A stretch of 64,000 bases of DNA, taken from NCBI RefSeq assembly GCF_024298845.1, contig NZ_CP101156.1:1860001-1924000 (forward strand), given 5' to 3'. Origin of the DNA: Natronosalvus amylolyticus. GTDB lineage: Archaea > Halobacteriota > Halobacteria > Halobacteriales > Natrialbaceae. A program made the position numbers and the translations under genes. The notes beneath the pieces are model-generated. The model saw only the letters and a program-made list of their open reading frames with translations, did not search any database and was not told the DNA's origin. How positions within the stretch are numbered: the stretch's first letter is position 1; each line of letters opens with the position of its first letter. Below, piece after piece: positions 38,687-47,773 of this stretch.

Positions 38687-39481
38687 TCAATCGAGTGGCT
38701 CCGGCGCAGGCGGCACGTTTCGCTTGTGCTCGCTCGCGGCGTACAACCCACGGACCATTTCGACGGTCTCTTCGTCGACCTCGAGCAATCGAACTGTCGC
38801 GGCTTTCGACAGCGGGCCGTCGATGTGCGTGGCGAGAATGGAATCGAGCGTGTCGTAATCGATACCGAGTTCGTCTTCGTCGGTCTGGCCGGCCCAGAGT
38901 TCGGCAGTCGGCGTTTTGGTGACTAGGTCCTCGGGGACGCCCATCGAGGCTGCCAGCTGTCGAACCTGGGCTTTATAGAGGTTCCCGATCGGATGGCAGT
39001 CGACCGCGCCGTCGCCGTACTTCGTAAAGTAGCCCACGGCAGCTTCGCTCCGGTTACCCGTCCCCAGCACGAGCCGGCCGTCGTGATTGGCGACCAGATA
39101 GTTGAACACCGCACGGACACGCGCCCGCGCATTGCCCACCGCTTCGTGGTCGCCTTCGGCCGCCGGATAGGCCTCGAGCAGCGTCTCGATGACGGGTTCG
39201 ACCTCGAGCACGTCGTAACTGATCTCGAGGTCCTTCGCAACTCGTTCGGCGTCGCTCATGTTGTCCTCGCTGCTCACCCGTGCCGGAAGCACGAGCCCGT
39301 GGACGTGTTCGGCCCCCAGGGCTTCGACGGCCAGATAGGCCACGGTCGTGCTATCGATGCCACCGGAGAGTCCGAGGACAACGTCATCGACACCAGCGGC
39401 CGCCGTCCGCTCTCGAATAAAGGTCGTCAGATGGTCCCGTCGCGCCTCGAGTTCCGCCTTGGAAAATCGCAGGTCGATCAT
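38687..39481 (-). CDS. nadE: NAD(+) synthetase
   Basis: NadE converts nicotinic acid adenine dinucleotide to NAD+ using ammonia and ATP. The 264-residue protein has the PP-loop LGLSGGIDSTTVAYLA near residue 38, LVLGTGNRSEAAVGYFTKYG near 145 and KTPTAELWAGQTDEDELG, all diagnostic. It is the short, ammonia-dependent form without a glutaminase domain. The start at 39481 (MIDLRFSKAELE) is chosen; the upstream open extension of 58 codons lacks homology character. It converges on dnaG. Confidence 0.95.
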   Translation of the reverse strand: MIDLRFSKAELEARRDHLTTFIRERTAAAGVDDVVLGLSGGIDSTTVAYLAVEALGAEHVHGLVLPARVSSEDNMSDAERVAKDLEISYDVLEVEPVIETLLEAYPAAEGDHEAVGNARARVRAVFNYLVANHDGRLVLGTGNRSEAAVGYFTKYGDGAVDCHPIGNLYKAQVRQLAASMGVPEDLVTKTPTAELWAGQTDEDELGIDYDTLDSILATHIDGPLSKAATVRLLEVDEETVEMVRGLYAASEHKRNVPPAPEPLD

Positions 39482-39748
39482 CGGCTGTAAGTAGGCTCGA
39501 GGGCGACTAATAGGCTCGGTATTCCTCGAAAAAGTGGACGCTCGTCCGCTTCCATCAGTTGTTCGTTCTCGATAGGTGTGAAGTTGTGAAATATAGTCTG
39601 CGGAACGGTCGAATACACCACGGCAACAGAAATTCACTCCATTCGATAGGTTCAACGAATCAGTCCGCTGCTCGAGTGGCGGTCTTCACCCGACCGTAGG
39701 CGATGATTGTCGACAGTCGCCGCCCTACCGGATCCGCTGTCCAATCGG

Positions 39749-40558
39749 TCACTCGATCGTGTACGTGACTTCGACTCTGGCGCTGACGGTCACCTCGTCC
39801 GGATGTAGTTGCGTCTCTCTGGCGTCGTCTGCGACATCGTCCTCCATCGTCACCTCGTCGTAGACCGGCGTGACGTCCCCGCCGGAACTGTCGACGTGTT
39901 TCGCTTCGACGAGGGTCGAATCGACCTCCCTGGCGATGAACGTCGCTTCGTCCCTGGCCCCAGTCAGTGCGTTTTCGAGTGCATCCTCGCGGAGGGCCGC
40001 CCGTTTCTCGTCAGAGAGGGTGAATTCGATTCGACCGATATCGTCAGCACCGGCGTCGACCGCCGCGTCGACGACCTCGCCCGTCCGGTCGATTTCGCGA
40101 ACCTCGATCCGGAACGAGCTAGTCCCCTGGTAGTAGACGTACTCCTCAAGGTCGTCTTCGGACTGTGGGTCTGCCCCCTCCCGTTCCATTCGACGGCGGT
40201 CGATTCGCCGACGTATGTCGTATCGGCCCGTCGTAATATCGTCTTCCTCGAGGCCGAACTCGACCAGTGCGTCGTACAGGGCATCGCCCCGTTCGGCGAG
40301 TTCGTTTCGGACCGCCGCTGCACTGTCACCCGTCGTCTGGATGCCGGCCTGAATGCGTGCCAGGTCGGGATCTGTGGAAACCTCGCCGACCCCGCTGACT
40401 TTTATCGTCCGCCTCGAACCCTCCGTATCGTCGTGCCCGGTGGCCGAGTTACTGCCGGGATCCGAGTTGCCGTCGTCACCCGCGAGCGTCCCAAGACATC
40501 CGGCCGTGGCGGTCGTTGCTGCCGTCGCTGCTCCGATCAGGACCGTCCGTCGGTTCAT
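39749..40558 (-). CDS. SIMPL domain (DUF541) Tat lipoprotein
   Basis: This 269-residue exported lipoprotein has the N-terminus MNRRTVLIGAATAATTATAG, with a Tat-type RR and a lipobox Cys at residue 21. A Ser/Asp-rich spacer is followed by the SIMPL domain (about 50-269) with IKVSGVGEVSTDPDLARIQA, the helix ALYDALVEFGLEEDDITTGR and a C-terminal strand EVTVSARVEVTYTIE. SIMPL proteins form cage-like oligomers in some bacteria; the archaeal role is unknown. An upstream Met (40582) would prolong the N-terminus by eight residues. Confidence 0.87.
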   Translation of the reverse strand: MNRRTVLIGAATAATTATAGCLGTLAGDDGNSDPGSNSATGHDDTEGSRRTIKVSGVGEVSTDPDLARIQAGIQTTGDSAAAVRNELAERGDALYDALVEFGLEEDDITTGRYDIRRRIDRRRMEREGADPQSEDDLEEYVYYQGTSSFRIEVREIDRTGEVVDAAVDAGADDIGRIEFTLSDEKRAALREDALENALTGARDEATFIAREVDSTLVEAKHVDSSGGDVTPVYDEVTMEDDVADDARETQLHPDEVTVSARVEVTYTIE

Positions 40559-40649
40559 ACGCCACCGAACGGATTCATGCAAAAAGAGGGTTAGGCAAGG
40601 TGAAAGGCCGGTTTTAGTAAGATGCTCGCGAGTTTGCTCGTATTGACAA

Positions 40650-40720
40650 TGCGCGGTCCGGGAATTGAACCCGGGCTATTAGCTTGGGAAGCTAATGTCC
40701 TACCACTGGACCAACCGCGC
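40650..40720 (-). tRNA. tRNA-Gly (anticodon CCC)
   Basis: The 71-nt tRNA folds completely: acceptor GCGCGGT/ACCGCGC, D stem GTCC/GGAC, anticodon stem TTAGC/GCTAA with loop TTCCCAA (anticodon CCC), a 4-nt variable loop and T stem CCGGG/CCCGG with loop TTCAATT. The discriminator is A, and no CCA is encoded (TTG follows). No intron is present. An AT-rich ttattc element on the opposite side (40760-40765) may be its TATA box. Confidence 0.95.
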
Positions 40721-40884
40721 CCGTCTCCCACTTGGAACTCATCCCTCAAGACAATTCCCTTTATTCTCGAGCGAATCAGCTATGACGGGGCGTATTTGGG
40801 CTTGCCCATTCCTCGAGCCCAAACATAAAACGTGAACCAGCCCAGCCCAACTCCCATCCGGACACACGAAGGCGTATATAGTCA

Positions 40885-41646
40885 ATGTCTGCTGGCGCGT
40901 CGTTCGCCGACCAGTTCGAAGACCCGCGAGTCACCGACCAGTTCTGTCGAAAGCTCCCCGGTACACCCTCGCTGATTCTCGTCGGTGTCGTCCACGACCA
41001 CCCGGCCAGCATCGCCCGCGTCGAACGAATCCTCGAGGCGACTCACCCGAAAACGCTCGCACTCGAGTTACCGCCTGCGGCCGTGGACCTGTACCGGCGC
41101 GAGGCCTGTCGCTCCGCGCCACCAGAACGAGTCGGGGGCGAGATGACCGCCGCAATTCGAGCGGCGACGGTCAACACTCAATCGGCAGACGAAAATGAGC
41201 GACCGGTCACACCAGAAATCGTCGGCATCGACGGCCCCAACTTGTCGATGATCCGTCGACTCTGCACGCGAGTGCTCACCGAACGCATTTCACTCGAGAC
41301 GACACGTCGTCTCCTCTCGGGTATAGGCAGGGCGACAGGCACCGCCGTCAGCTGCCGAGTCGCAGCAACCGTCTCGAACGCGACGGCGACGACGCTCACC
41401 GAACCATCCCTCGAGTACAGTTGTTCGCCGACCGACCCACCAACCACACAGGCGACCCACGAGCGCAATCACGTCGCCGGAGTCAACCTGTTTCTGGACC
41501 AGGGGGGCTCGAGTGCCACCGACTACCGCGACGAAGCCCGCGAAGCGAGTATGATCGAACGGCTGGAGTCAGTTCGAAACGACGGCCCGGTTGTGGCTAT
41601 CGTGGGCGTGGACCATCTCGAGACGCTAGCCGACGCCCTGGCCTGA
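40885..41646 (+). CDS. TraB/PrgY-like domain protein
   Basis: The 253-residue protein has the TraB-family layout: an N-terminal ILVGVVHDHPASIARVERIL motif with the conserved His, then KTLALELPPAAVDLYRR. The C-terminus ends with VAIVGVDHLETLADAL, containing the second His. TraB/PrgY and Tiki proteins form a putative metalloprotease-like fold; the archaeal role is unknown. There is no membrane anchor, unlike PrgY. The ATG at 40885 lies only about 8 bases after a tatata sequence, so the true promoter may be elsewhere. Confidence 0.78.
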   Translation: MSAGASFADQFEDPRVTDQFCRKLPGTPSLILVGVVHDHPASIARVERILEATHPKTLALELPPAAVDLYRREACRSAPPERVGGEMTAAIRAATVNTQSADENERPVTPEIVGIDGPNLSMIRRLCTRVLTERISLETTRRLLSGIGRATGTAVSCRVAATVSNATATTLTEPSLEYSCSPTDPPTTQATHERNHVAGVNLFLDQGGSSATDYRDEAREASMIERLESVRNDGPVVAIVGVDHLETLADALA

Positions 41647-41680
41647 TAAATAGGTGGGACGGTCGACGGGCCGGAGAGTG

Positions 41681-42010
41681 CTAGCCTGGCGGTGAACTGT
41701 ACTGCTCGAGCGGGGAGACACAGATTCGACAGTACGTAAACGTCGGGTCGCGTTCGTTCGCCGCGCCGCAGTGGCGACAGGTGAGCGGGTCGCCGTCGAT
41801 ATCGGGTGGTGGTGGCGGCTCCTCGACCCCCTGCTGGCTGTACCCGTCGACTCGAGGTGCACTGTGCAGTGGGGCACCGTCGCCCTCGGGATAGGACGCC
41901 GAGGCAGTCGTTCCGGTGCTGCCGTTCCGGCGGACGTAGGCGTAATACAGCAACACGTGGAGCAGGGCGAACAGAACCACGTATCCGATGAGCCACTCCC
42001 AGGGAGCCAT
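41681..42010 (-). CDS. Small membrane protein with C-terminal zinc ribbon
   Basis: This 109-residue protein has one N-terminal membrane helix (WLIGYVVLFALLHVLLYYAY), a Pro-rich linker (VEEPPPPPDIDGD) and a treble-clef-like zinc ribbon with CRHCG near residue 80 and YCRIC near 95. This is a DUF7577-like architecture common in haloarchaea. The function is unknown; the zinc ribbon faces the cytoplasm if the N-terminus is out. The start at 42010 gives the only clean helix. Confidence 0.77.
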   Translation of the reverse strand: MAPWEWLIGYVVLFALLHVLLYYAYVRRNGSTGTTASASYPEGDGAPLHSAPRVDGYSQQGVEEPPPPPDIDGDPLTCRHCGAANERDPTFTYCRICVSPLEQYSSPPG

Positions 42011-42131
42011 TGGCCTATACTGTGTGATATGTTCTCAACCCTCTTGATTATTGCCCGACTGCTCGCGATGAGAGACACTCACCGTCGAAAGTATGTCACG
42101 AAAACCAACGGCTGCCGCCCGGTAATCCCGG

Positions 42132-43043
42132 TTATCGACCCCCAGCCTCGGGTACGTCGAACACCCGCTGGAACTCGTCGAACACCTCGAGATCGTCTTC
42201 GAGTTCGTAGGGGAGGTGGCGTTCGTCCTGTCGGTTGACGCCCGCCTCCTCAAGCGGGACGGCGACGTCCTCCCAGCCCGGTTTGATCTTGACGCTCTTT
42301 GCGGGCATTCCGACGGCGATGTGGTGGGCCGGGACGTCGTTCTGGACGATGCCTCGAGCGCCGACGATGGCGTTCTCGCCGACTTTGTTGCCGGCGCGAA
42401 TCATCGAGTCGTAGGTGACTCTGGCGTCGTCTTCGATGATCGTGTGGTAGTTTCGAACCTCGGTCTGGTCGACGACGTCGTGGTCGTGGCTGTAGATGTG
42501 TGCCCCATCGGAGATAGAAACCCGGTCGCCGATGGTAAGCTTCCCACGGTCGTCGAGGTGCACGTCATCGTGGACGACGACGTTGTCGCCGACCGTGATG
42601 TTGTGGCCGTAGGTGAACGTGATCCCTTTAAAAAACCGGCAGTTCTCACCACAATCTTCGAACAGGTGATCGGCGAGCATCCGCCGGAAACGAAGCGCAA
42701 ACTCGACGTTGTCGGCGATAGGCAGGCTGTCGAACTGCCGCCAGAGCCACTGGAGGTGTTTCGAGCGCTTGAATTTCTCCTCGTCCTTTTCGGCGTAGTA
42801 CTCGCTCTCGAGGGTCGTGTTACACGGGTCGTAGCTCTGGAGTCGCACGCGTTCGGCAACCGATACCTCCTCGCCCGCCTGCCAGCGTTCGTAGGCCTCG
42901 CGGTCACCGGAGAGTTCGAGCAGCACGTCTTCGACGACCGAACAGGTGTCCTCGTCGCTCGAGAGGCGTTCGTCTACTTCCGTCACGAACTCACGCATTG
43001 CCCCCTCGGCTTCCGCAGGCAACGAGACGTACCGCTTTGTCAT
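42132..43043 (-). CDS. Left-handed beta-helix (hexapeptide) acyltransferase
   Basis: The 303-residue protein has an N-terminal helical domain (about 1-130, MTKRYVSLPAEAEGAMREFV) followed by hexapeptide repeats (about 135-250): ITVGDNVVVHDDVHLDDRGK, then LTIGDRVSISDGAHIYSHDH with the catalytic-type His, VRNYHTIIEDDARVTYDSMI and IVGARGIVQNDVPAHHIAVG. It matches O-acetyltransferases of the sugar/maltose type. The start at 43043 (MTKRYVSL) is chosen; the upstream extension overlaps the intergenic region. The acceptor is unknown. Confidence 0.87.
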   Translation of the reverse strand: MTKRYVSLPAEAEGAMREFVTEVDERLSSDEDTCSVVEDVLLELSGDREAYERWQAGEEVSVAERVRLQSYDPCNTTLESEYYAEKDEEKFKRSKHLQWLWRQFDSLPIADNVEFALRFRRMLADHLFEDCGENCRFFKGITFTYGHNITVGDNVVVHDDVHLDDRGKLTIGDRVSISDGAHIYSHDHDVVDQTEVRNYHTIIEDDARVTYDSMIRAGNKVGENAIVGARGIVQNDVPAHHIAVGMPAKSVKIKPGWEDVAVPLEEAGVNRQDERHLPYELEDDLEVFDEFQRVFDVPEAGGR

Positions 43044-43268
43044 ATCCCGTCGTTGGACAGCGAAGGTCATAGACGTTCGGTTGTGCGTCCAGATTGCCAC
43101 ACCCGGTTACGGTTGTGTCACCGGATGCGTTCGTTGCCAGCCGCACCAGACACTCGAGAACGAGTGGAACATTCCGAAATAGCCTCGAAGCGGACTCGGG
43201 CTACCTCGTTCCCACGAAGAGGGAACGTTCCGCACGCCCTAAGTCACTGCACTCCCTACCCCAGGCAC

Positions 43269-44336
43269 ATGCAGTATCAGACGCTCGGAACGTCCGACGT
43301 GGAAGTGAGCGAAGTCGGATTCGGTGCCTGGGTCGTCGGCACCGATTGGTGGGGCGACCGCTCCGAAGAAGACGCGATCGAGATGGTCAAACACGCCGTC
43401 GACCAGGGGATTACCTACTTCGATACGGGCGACGTCTACGGGCACGGCCGCAGCGAGGAACTGCTCGGGAAAGCGCTCGCCGATGTACGTGAAGACATCA
43501 CCATCGCAACGAAAATCGGGTACGACTTCTACAACAACCCGCAGGCAGGTCACGGCGAACTGCCAAAGGAGATGGACGTCGAGTACCTCCGTGAGGCCTT
43601 CGAAAAGAGCCTCGAGCGCCTCGACGTCGAGTCCGTCGACGTACTTCAACTCCACAACGCCGACGTGGACGAAATCACGCCCGACGTTCTCGAACTGTTC
43701 GACGAACTCGAGGAGGAAGGCAAAATCGAGGCCCGCGGCCTCGCGCTCGGCCCTTCCATCGGCTGGCTGGCCGAAGGCGACTTCGCCATCGAAAACGAGT
43801 TCGACTCCCTGCAACTGGTCTGGAACGTCTTAGAACAGGACGTCGGGAACCACTTCCTCGAGACCATCGAACGAACGGGGTCGACCACGAGTCTCATTCC
43901 CCGCGTGCCTCACTCCTCGGGCATTCTGAACGAGCAGGTCACGCCCGAAACCGAGTTGGACGCGGGCGACCACCGTGGCTTCCGCCCCGACGCCTGGTAC
44001 GAGACTGGTTGGGAGAAACTCGAGACGCTGCGATTTCTCGAGCGCGCGGACCACGCCGAGGGTGAGCGAACCATGGCCCAGGCGTCCATCGCGTGGCTGC
44101 TCTCCCACGACGCCGTCGCGAGTGTCACCCCGACCTTCCGCACCGCCGCCGACATCGACGAGTGGGCGGCCGCCAGCGACGTTCCAAAACTGAACGACGA
44201 GGAGATGACTCGAGTGGCCGAGTTGTACGAGACCAACTTCGGTATCGACCGTAACGACGGCATGGACGCGCTGCGTTCCTCCGTCGACGGTGAGGATCTG
44301 CGCTCGGCTGGCCTCGGCGCGATGGCAGCCGACTGA
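43269..44336 (+). CDS. Aldo/keto reductase
   Basis: The 355-residue NADPH-dependent reductase has the catalytic Asp and Tyr in ITYFDTGDVYGHGRSEELLG near residue 50, Lys in ITIATKIGYDFYNNP near 84 and His in VDVLQLHNADVDEITPD near 122. The C-terminal cofactor-binding region includes MAQASIAWLLSHDAVASVTP. The correct start is ATG 43269 (MQYQTLGTSDVEVS). A much longer open frame upstream is antisense to the acyltransferase gene and is not coding. The substrate is not predictable. Confidence 0.9.
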   Translation: MQYQTLGTSDVEVSEVGFGAWVVGTDWWGDRSEEDAIEMVKHAVDQGITYFDTGDVYGHGRSEELLGKALADVREDITIATKIGYDFYNNPQAGHGELPKEMDVEYLREAFEKSLERLDVESVDVLQLHNADVDEITPDVLELFDELEEEGKIEARGLALGPSIGWLAEGDFAIENEFDSLQLVWNVLEQDVGNHFLETIERTGSTTSLIPRVPHSSGILNEQVTPETELDAGDHRGFRPDAWYETGWEKLETLRFLERADHAEGERTMAQASIAWLLSHDAVASVTPTFRTAADIDEWAAASDVPKLNDEEMTRVAELYETNFGIDRNDGMDALRSSVDGEDLRSAGLGAMAAD

Positions 44337-44492
44337 GACGGTTCGCTGTGTTCGGTTTTTGGCGTTGTGAGTGGCCTCGAGTGGAATCACAGCGCCTCGT
44401 CGGAATAACCGTGCTTTGCAACCCCTAACATTCGTCGAAGGTACTTGGTATCGAGAGAGGTCCTCCTCAGCAAGGGTATTGCTACGGTAATT

Positions 44493-44506
44493 ATTATCGC
44501 GATAAT
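44493..44506. promoter_or_regulatory. Perfect 14-bp palindrome upstream of the Nudix gene
   Basis: The sequence attatcgcgataat is a perfect palindrome about 105 bp upstream of the Nudix start, within a 274-bp gap. It could bind a dimeric regulator or be a fortuitous AT-rich site. Confidence 0.35.
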
Positions 44507-44610
44507 GACCTGCTCTAGCACCGATTTCGGAACCAGTCGTCGGACCCGCCCCCATACAGCAAGTCAGAACCGAAACGGTAGTGGCTACCGGCTGACTTGT
44601 CTCCGAACCC

Positions 44611-45306
44611 ATGGTCACTCACGTCAACCGCGAGGTGGTCGAAACCCGCCTCGAGCGCCTCCGCGATGAGTACGGCGAGTTTCCCCGCTTCGAGAATCGT
44701 GAGCAGTTGCCAGCAGAGCGGTTCGATCGCCTATATAAATACGCTCGAGAGCGCTACACGGGCGGTGGCTACGCCTGGATTCGACGGGATCACGCAGACG
44801 CCCCGGAACTGAGCGAGTCAATGCCAACGGAGGCGTTCGAGACCTCGACACAGGCCTGTCTCATCCTGGGTCGGGGTGACGAGGATAGGTGGGGCATTCC
44901 CGGCGGGGGTCGTGAAGTCGGAGAAACCTACGAGGAGGCCACCGTGCGCGAGGTCCGCGAAGAGACTGGCCTGGAAGTCGACCTCGAGTCCCCGTTTCTG
45001 GTTTACCGGACCACCCACGAACTCGCGGACGGGGCGGATAGGGGTGACGATTCCGGGGTTGCATCTGGCGAAAGCGTTCGCCTGCACACCCTCTGGGTGT
45101 GCTTCGACGCCGTGTACGCTGGTGGCACGCTCGAGCCACAACCCGGCGAACTCCGCGGGGCTGCCTGGCTTTCGGAGCCGCCGCAAACGCTCGGCCCGTG
45201 GAGCCAGTTTCGGGCACGCGACTGGTGGAACGAGTACGACCTCGAGGATCCGTGGTGGACGGGTTGCGAAGTCGATCCCTTCGCGGAACACTATAGTAGC
45301 CAGTGA
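44611..45306 (+). CDS. Nudix hydrolase
   Basis: This 231-residue protein has the Nudix box GGREVGETYEEATVREVREE, completed by TGLEV, at about residues 98-122; all catalytic Glu positions are present. It hydrolyses a nucleoside diphosphate linked to another moiety, with substrate unknown. An N-terminal helical domain (about 1-55) precedes it. The last five codons (His-Tyr-Ser-Ser-Gln) and stop lie inside palindromic element B, so the element supplies the C-terminus. It converges on the FAU-1 gene. Confidence 0.9.
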   Translation: MVTHVNREVVETRLERLRDEYGEFPRFENREQLPAERFDRLYKYARERYTGGGYAWIRRDHADAPELSESMPTEAFETSTQACLILGRGDEDRWGIPGGGREVGETYEEATVREVREETGLEVDLESPFLVYRTTHELADGADRGDDSGVASGESVRLHTLWVCFDAVYAGGTLEPQPGELRGAAWLSEPPQTLGPWSQFRARDWWNEYDLEDPWWTGCEVDPFAEHYSSQ

Positions 45307-45375
45307 AAGTCATTGCACACCCTATCGCAATACAGCGTCGCGATAGGTGTGTAAATCGTTTCACTGGCTACTATA
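45292..45375. repeat. Palindromic element family 1, copy B (84 bp)
   Basis: The ends tatagtagccagtgaaa and tttcactggctactata are perfect inverted repeats. The element lies between the convergent stops of the Nudix and FAU-1 genes and contains the Nudix stop codon (45304-45306). It is in the same orientation as copy C and the reverse of copy A. Confidence 0.9.
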
Positions 45376-45378
45376 ACG

Positions 45379-46839
45379 TTACTTCGACAGGGCTCGTTCG
45401 ACCGCCTCGGCCACCCCTCGAGCCTTCTCCGCCAGCGCGTCCGAAACCAGGCCGTCGGCAACCGCGGCCTCGAGTTCGTCCAGGTCAACGATTTCGACCG
45501 TCCCGTCGGTCTGGCGAATCACGTCGACGTAGAGGTCGATGTACCGGGCACAATCGGGGAACAGTTCGACGGGCGTACAGACGTTGACGTAGGTTCCCTT
45601 CGTCGTCCCGTCGGCCGACTTGTACGTCGTCGGGTACCACCACCGGCCCTCCCGGAGTTTCGTGATGGCGACGTCGCCCTCCGCTTTGGGCACACCGAGG
45701 GCGTCGTAGGTCCCGCCACCGCGCATCGAGCGCTCGAGCGTGAGACTCCCGTCGGTATCCCACTCGGTCACCTCACCCGACCCGAGCGTGATGAGTCGCC
45801 CGTCGGGCTTGCCGTGACCCAGCGAGAGGCGGTCGCCCTCGACGGGGCCGAACTGTCTCGAGACGGCGGCGAACGGAAACGGATCCTCGCCCCCGAGGTC
45901 ACTCGAGACCGCTTCGGCGAAGTCGACGGCGGCGCTCGCCGACCGACTGCCGGCTTTGATCCGATGGTGGCCCGGCATCGTCGTCTCGACGGCCCGGCGC
46001 TCGTCGTCGAGGGCGAAACGGGTCTCTCGTCCGAACCATAGCCACGTGGTCGCCTGCGGGGTGGCGACCGTGCTGGGGGCACTGGGTTCCGCCGGGGCGT
46101 CCTCGAGCGCCTTTTCGAGGTCCCGAACCCGGTCGACGGCGGCCTCGAGCGCCCGATTCATCGCCTCGAGATCGGCGTCGGCGGCCGCCCGCTCCCAGCG
46201 CAGCCCCCAGCCGTCGGGAATCTCGGTCGAAAGAAGATCCGTCATCCCGACCAGTTCGGTTGCTCGAGCCCCACTGAACGCGGCCGAGACCCCGGTTCGC
46301 GCTTCTGAGAGCGAGCAAAGTCCGTTGTGAACGCTGACGCTGGGGACGACCCGCGGGTCGTCGTCGGCCCACGGCGGCGTCGGCTCGCGCACCTGCAGGC
46401 GATACGCGTCATCGTCGTCAACGTAGCCGTCGACGTCGTCGTAGGGCAGGTACCCCCGTCGGTTCTTCCCGAGGTCGACCGTCCCACCGCGGCCGCCGCC
46501 GGCGTCGGCCACCGTCCCGTCGAAGACGGCCCCGCGGGCAACGTCGTCGTCCCACCGAAAGGAGTCGATGGCAACGGACTCGAGCAACTTGGCGACGGCA
46601 TCGACCGGTTCCGGATCGCCGGAGATCTCGAGGCCCTGTCGGTCCCGCGTCGTCTCGATGCGTACGTCCGCGGGGGCGTGCTCGAACGAGTTCTCGAAGC
46701 GCTCTCGAATCGGTTCGGAGGCCTGCACGACCTCGATCCCTGCCGATTGCAGTCGATGGGTGACGGCTGTCGTGTAGATACCCCGAACGCGAGCGCGGAC
46801 GTCACCCTCGATATCGTCGGTTGTGCGCTCCCTGCTCAT
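45379..46839 (-). CDS. FAU-1 family RNA-binding protein / ribonuclease
   Basis: The 486-residue protein belongs to the archaeal FAU-1 (RNase E/G-like, AU-rich RNA-binding) family. It has an N-terminal GDVRARVRGIYTTAVTHRLQ domain, an S1-like RGYLPYDDVDGYVDDDD region and a C-terminal DUF402 domain (about 330-470) with WWYPTTYKSADGTTKGTYVN and the acidic pair in CARYIDLYVDVIRQTDG. FAU-1 is reported to degrade RNA and to process 5S rRNA in archaea. The N-terminus overlaps the upstream gene by 4 bp. Confidence 0.87.
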   Translation of the reverse strand: MSRERTTDDIEGDVRARVRGIYTTAVTHRLQSAGIEVVQASEPIRERFENSFEHAPADVRIETTRDRQGLEISGDPEPVDAVAKLLESVAIDSFRWDDDVARGAVFDGTVADAGGGRGGTVDLGKNRRGYLPYDDVDGYVDDDDAYRLQVREPTPPWADDDPRVVPSVSVHNGLCSLSEARTGVSAAFSGARATELVGMTDLLSTEIPDGWGLRWERAAADADLEAMNRALEAAVDRVRDLEKALEDAPAEPSAPSTVATPQATTWLWFGRETRFALDDERRAVETTMPGHHRIKAGSRSASAAVDFAEAVSSDLGGEDPFPFAAVSRQFGPVEGDRLSLGHGKPDGRLITLGSGEVTEWDTDGSLTLERSMRGGGTYDALGVPKAEGDVAITKLREGRWWYPTTYKSADGTTKGTYVNVCTPVELFPDCARYIDLYVDVIRQTDGTVEIVDLDELEAAVADGLVSDALAEKARGVAEAVERALSK

Positions 46840-47219
46840 CGGAGCGTCTCCCGGTCGGCGGCGAATCGGACGCGCGCGTTGACCGACGGCCCGAGCGTCA
46901 GCTCAACGTGTTCGGATTCGGCGTCGAGCACGCGGCCGTTCTCGACGTAGACACCCCACGTATCGAACCGGAGCCAGCCACGCATGTCCGCTCCGTGAGT
47001 CGTCAAATCGAGGGATTCGACCGTGTGTTCGGGATACTCGGCACTCGAGTGTGCCATGTCCATGTCCGAATATACCGTGTCGTGGCGGTCAAAGAAGGCC
47101 TCGAGTGCGTCGGCATCGTCCTGAACGGCCTCGACGACGAGCGCAGACGCCTGCTCGAGATCGTCGGTCTCGAGGCCGACCGCGCGAAGTGCCCGCTGGG
47201 TTCGCTGATCGAAGTGCAT
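46836..47219 (-). CDS. Conserved haloarchaeal protein (DUF7532-like)
   Basis: This 127-residue acidic soluble protein (MHFDQRTQRALRAVGLETDD; DMRGWLRFDTWGVYVENGRV) is translationally coupled to FAU-1 by a 4-bp overlap. From memory it resembles the DUF7532 family found next to FAU-1 genes in other haloarchaea, so a role in the same RNA pathway is possible. No motif reveals its activity. Confidence 0.7.
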   Translation of the reverse strand: MHFDQRTQRALRAVGLETDDLEQASALVVEAVQDDADALEAFFDRHDTVYSDMDMAHSSAEYPEHTVESLDLTTHGADMRGWLRFDTWGVYVENGRVLDAESEHVELTLGPSVNARVRFAADRETLR

Positions 47220-47389
47220 ACGTGTCGGTTGACGCTTGACGACTTAGTACTCTTCCAAGCGTCGATTCACGAGCGAGGTCGAATCCACTGTCGCACGCAA
47301 CCGTCCGTTCAGACGGTGGATTCTCGCCGCTCGCCAGTGGTTTCCCGATAGAGTAGACGAGGCTCGAGTGACAGGAGCAGCGGATCGGA

Positions 47390-47593
47390 TCAGTCGTCAG
47401 CCGGAGCTGGGACTCGAGAAGCCCCATGCGTCGGAGTTGGACCCGAGTCGGCGCTTTGGGAGTCGGCGTCAGTCGATTCCTCGAGAGCTTGCTCGAGCGT
47501 ACCAGCGATTGCTGGTGGAAGGTCTCGAACGGTCCGTGTGTCTTCGGGGGCCGGCGGTTGGGTGAAGAGGAACCCGCGGGACGAGTCGGTCAT
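47390..47593 (-). CDS. Small hypothetical acidic protein
   Basis: A 67-residue frame, MTDSSRGFLFTQPPAPEDTR onward, has an amphipathic VRDLPPAIAGTLEQALEE segment and a Ser/Asp/Thr/Pro-rich tail. It has haloarchaeal composition and an AT-rich upstream region (47620-47675) that could hold a promoter. No homologue is recognised, and it could be spurious. Confidence 0.42.
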   Translation of the reverse strand: MTDSSRGFLFTQPPAPEDTRTVRDLPPAIAGTLEQALEESTDADSQSADSGPTPTHGASRVPAPADD

Positions 47594-47773
47594 GGTACCG
47601 GTAATCAGGGCTCATTTTGCATAAGTCCAATCCTTATACATATATTGAGATTTAATACCATTCTAGGATATTGTCGGTAGCGTGGGTTCTTGCGGAGTAG
47701 CGAATGGCTGTTGTGGGAGAGCAGACCGGCGTTGGGGGAAACGGCTTTTGGCCATTCACTCGAGTGAAAAGAT

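Noticed and set aside
40867-40890. TATA box for the TraB-like gene (tatata just before ATG 40885)
   Set aside because: The spacing to the ATG is too short for a normal archaeal promoter, because transcription would start inside the gene.
42216-43268. N-terminal extension of the aldo/keto reductase to 706 residues
   Set aside because: The extension is antisense to the acyltransferase gene. The reductase family starts at 43269 with MQYQTLGTSDVEVS.
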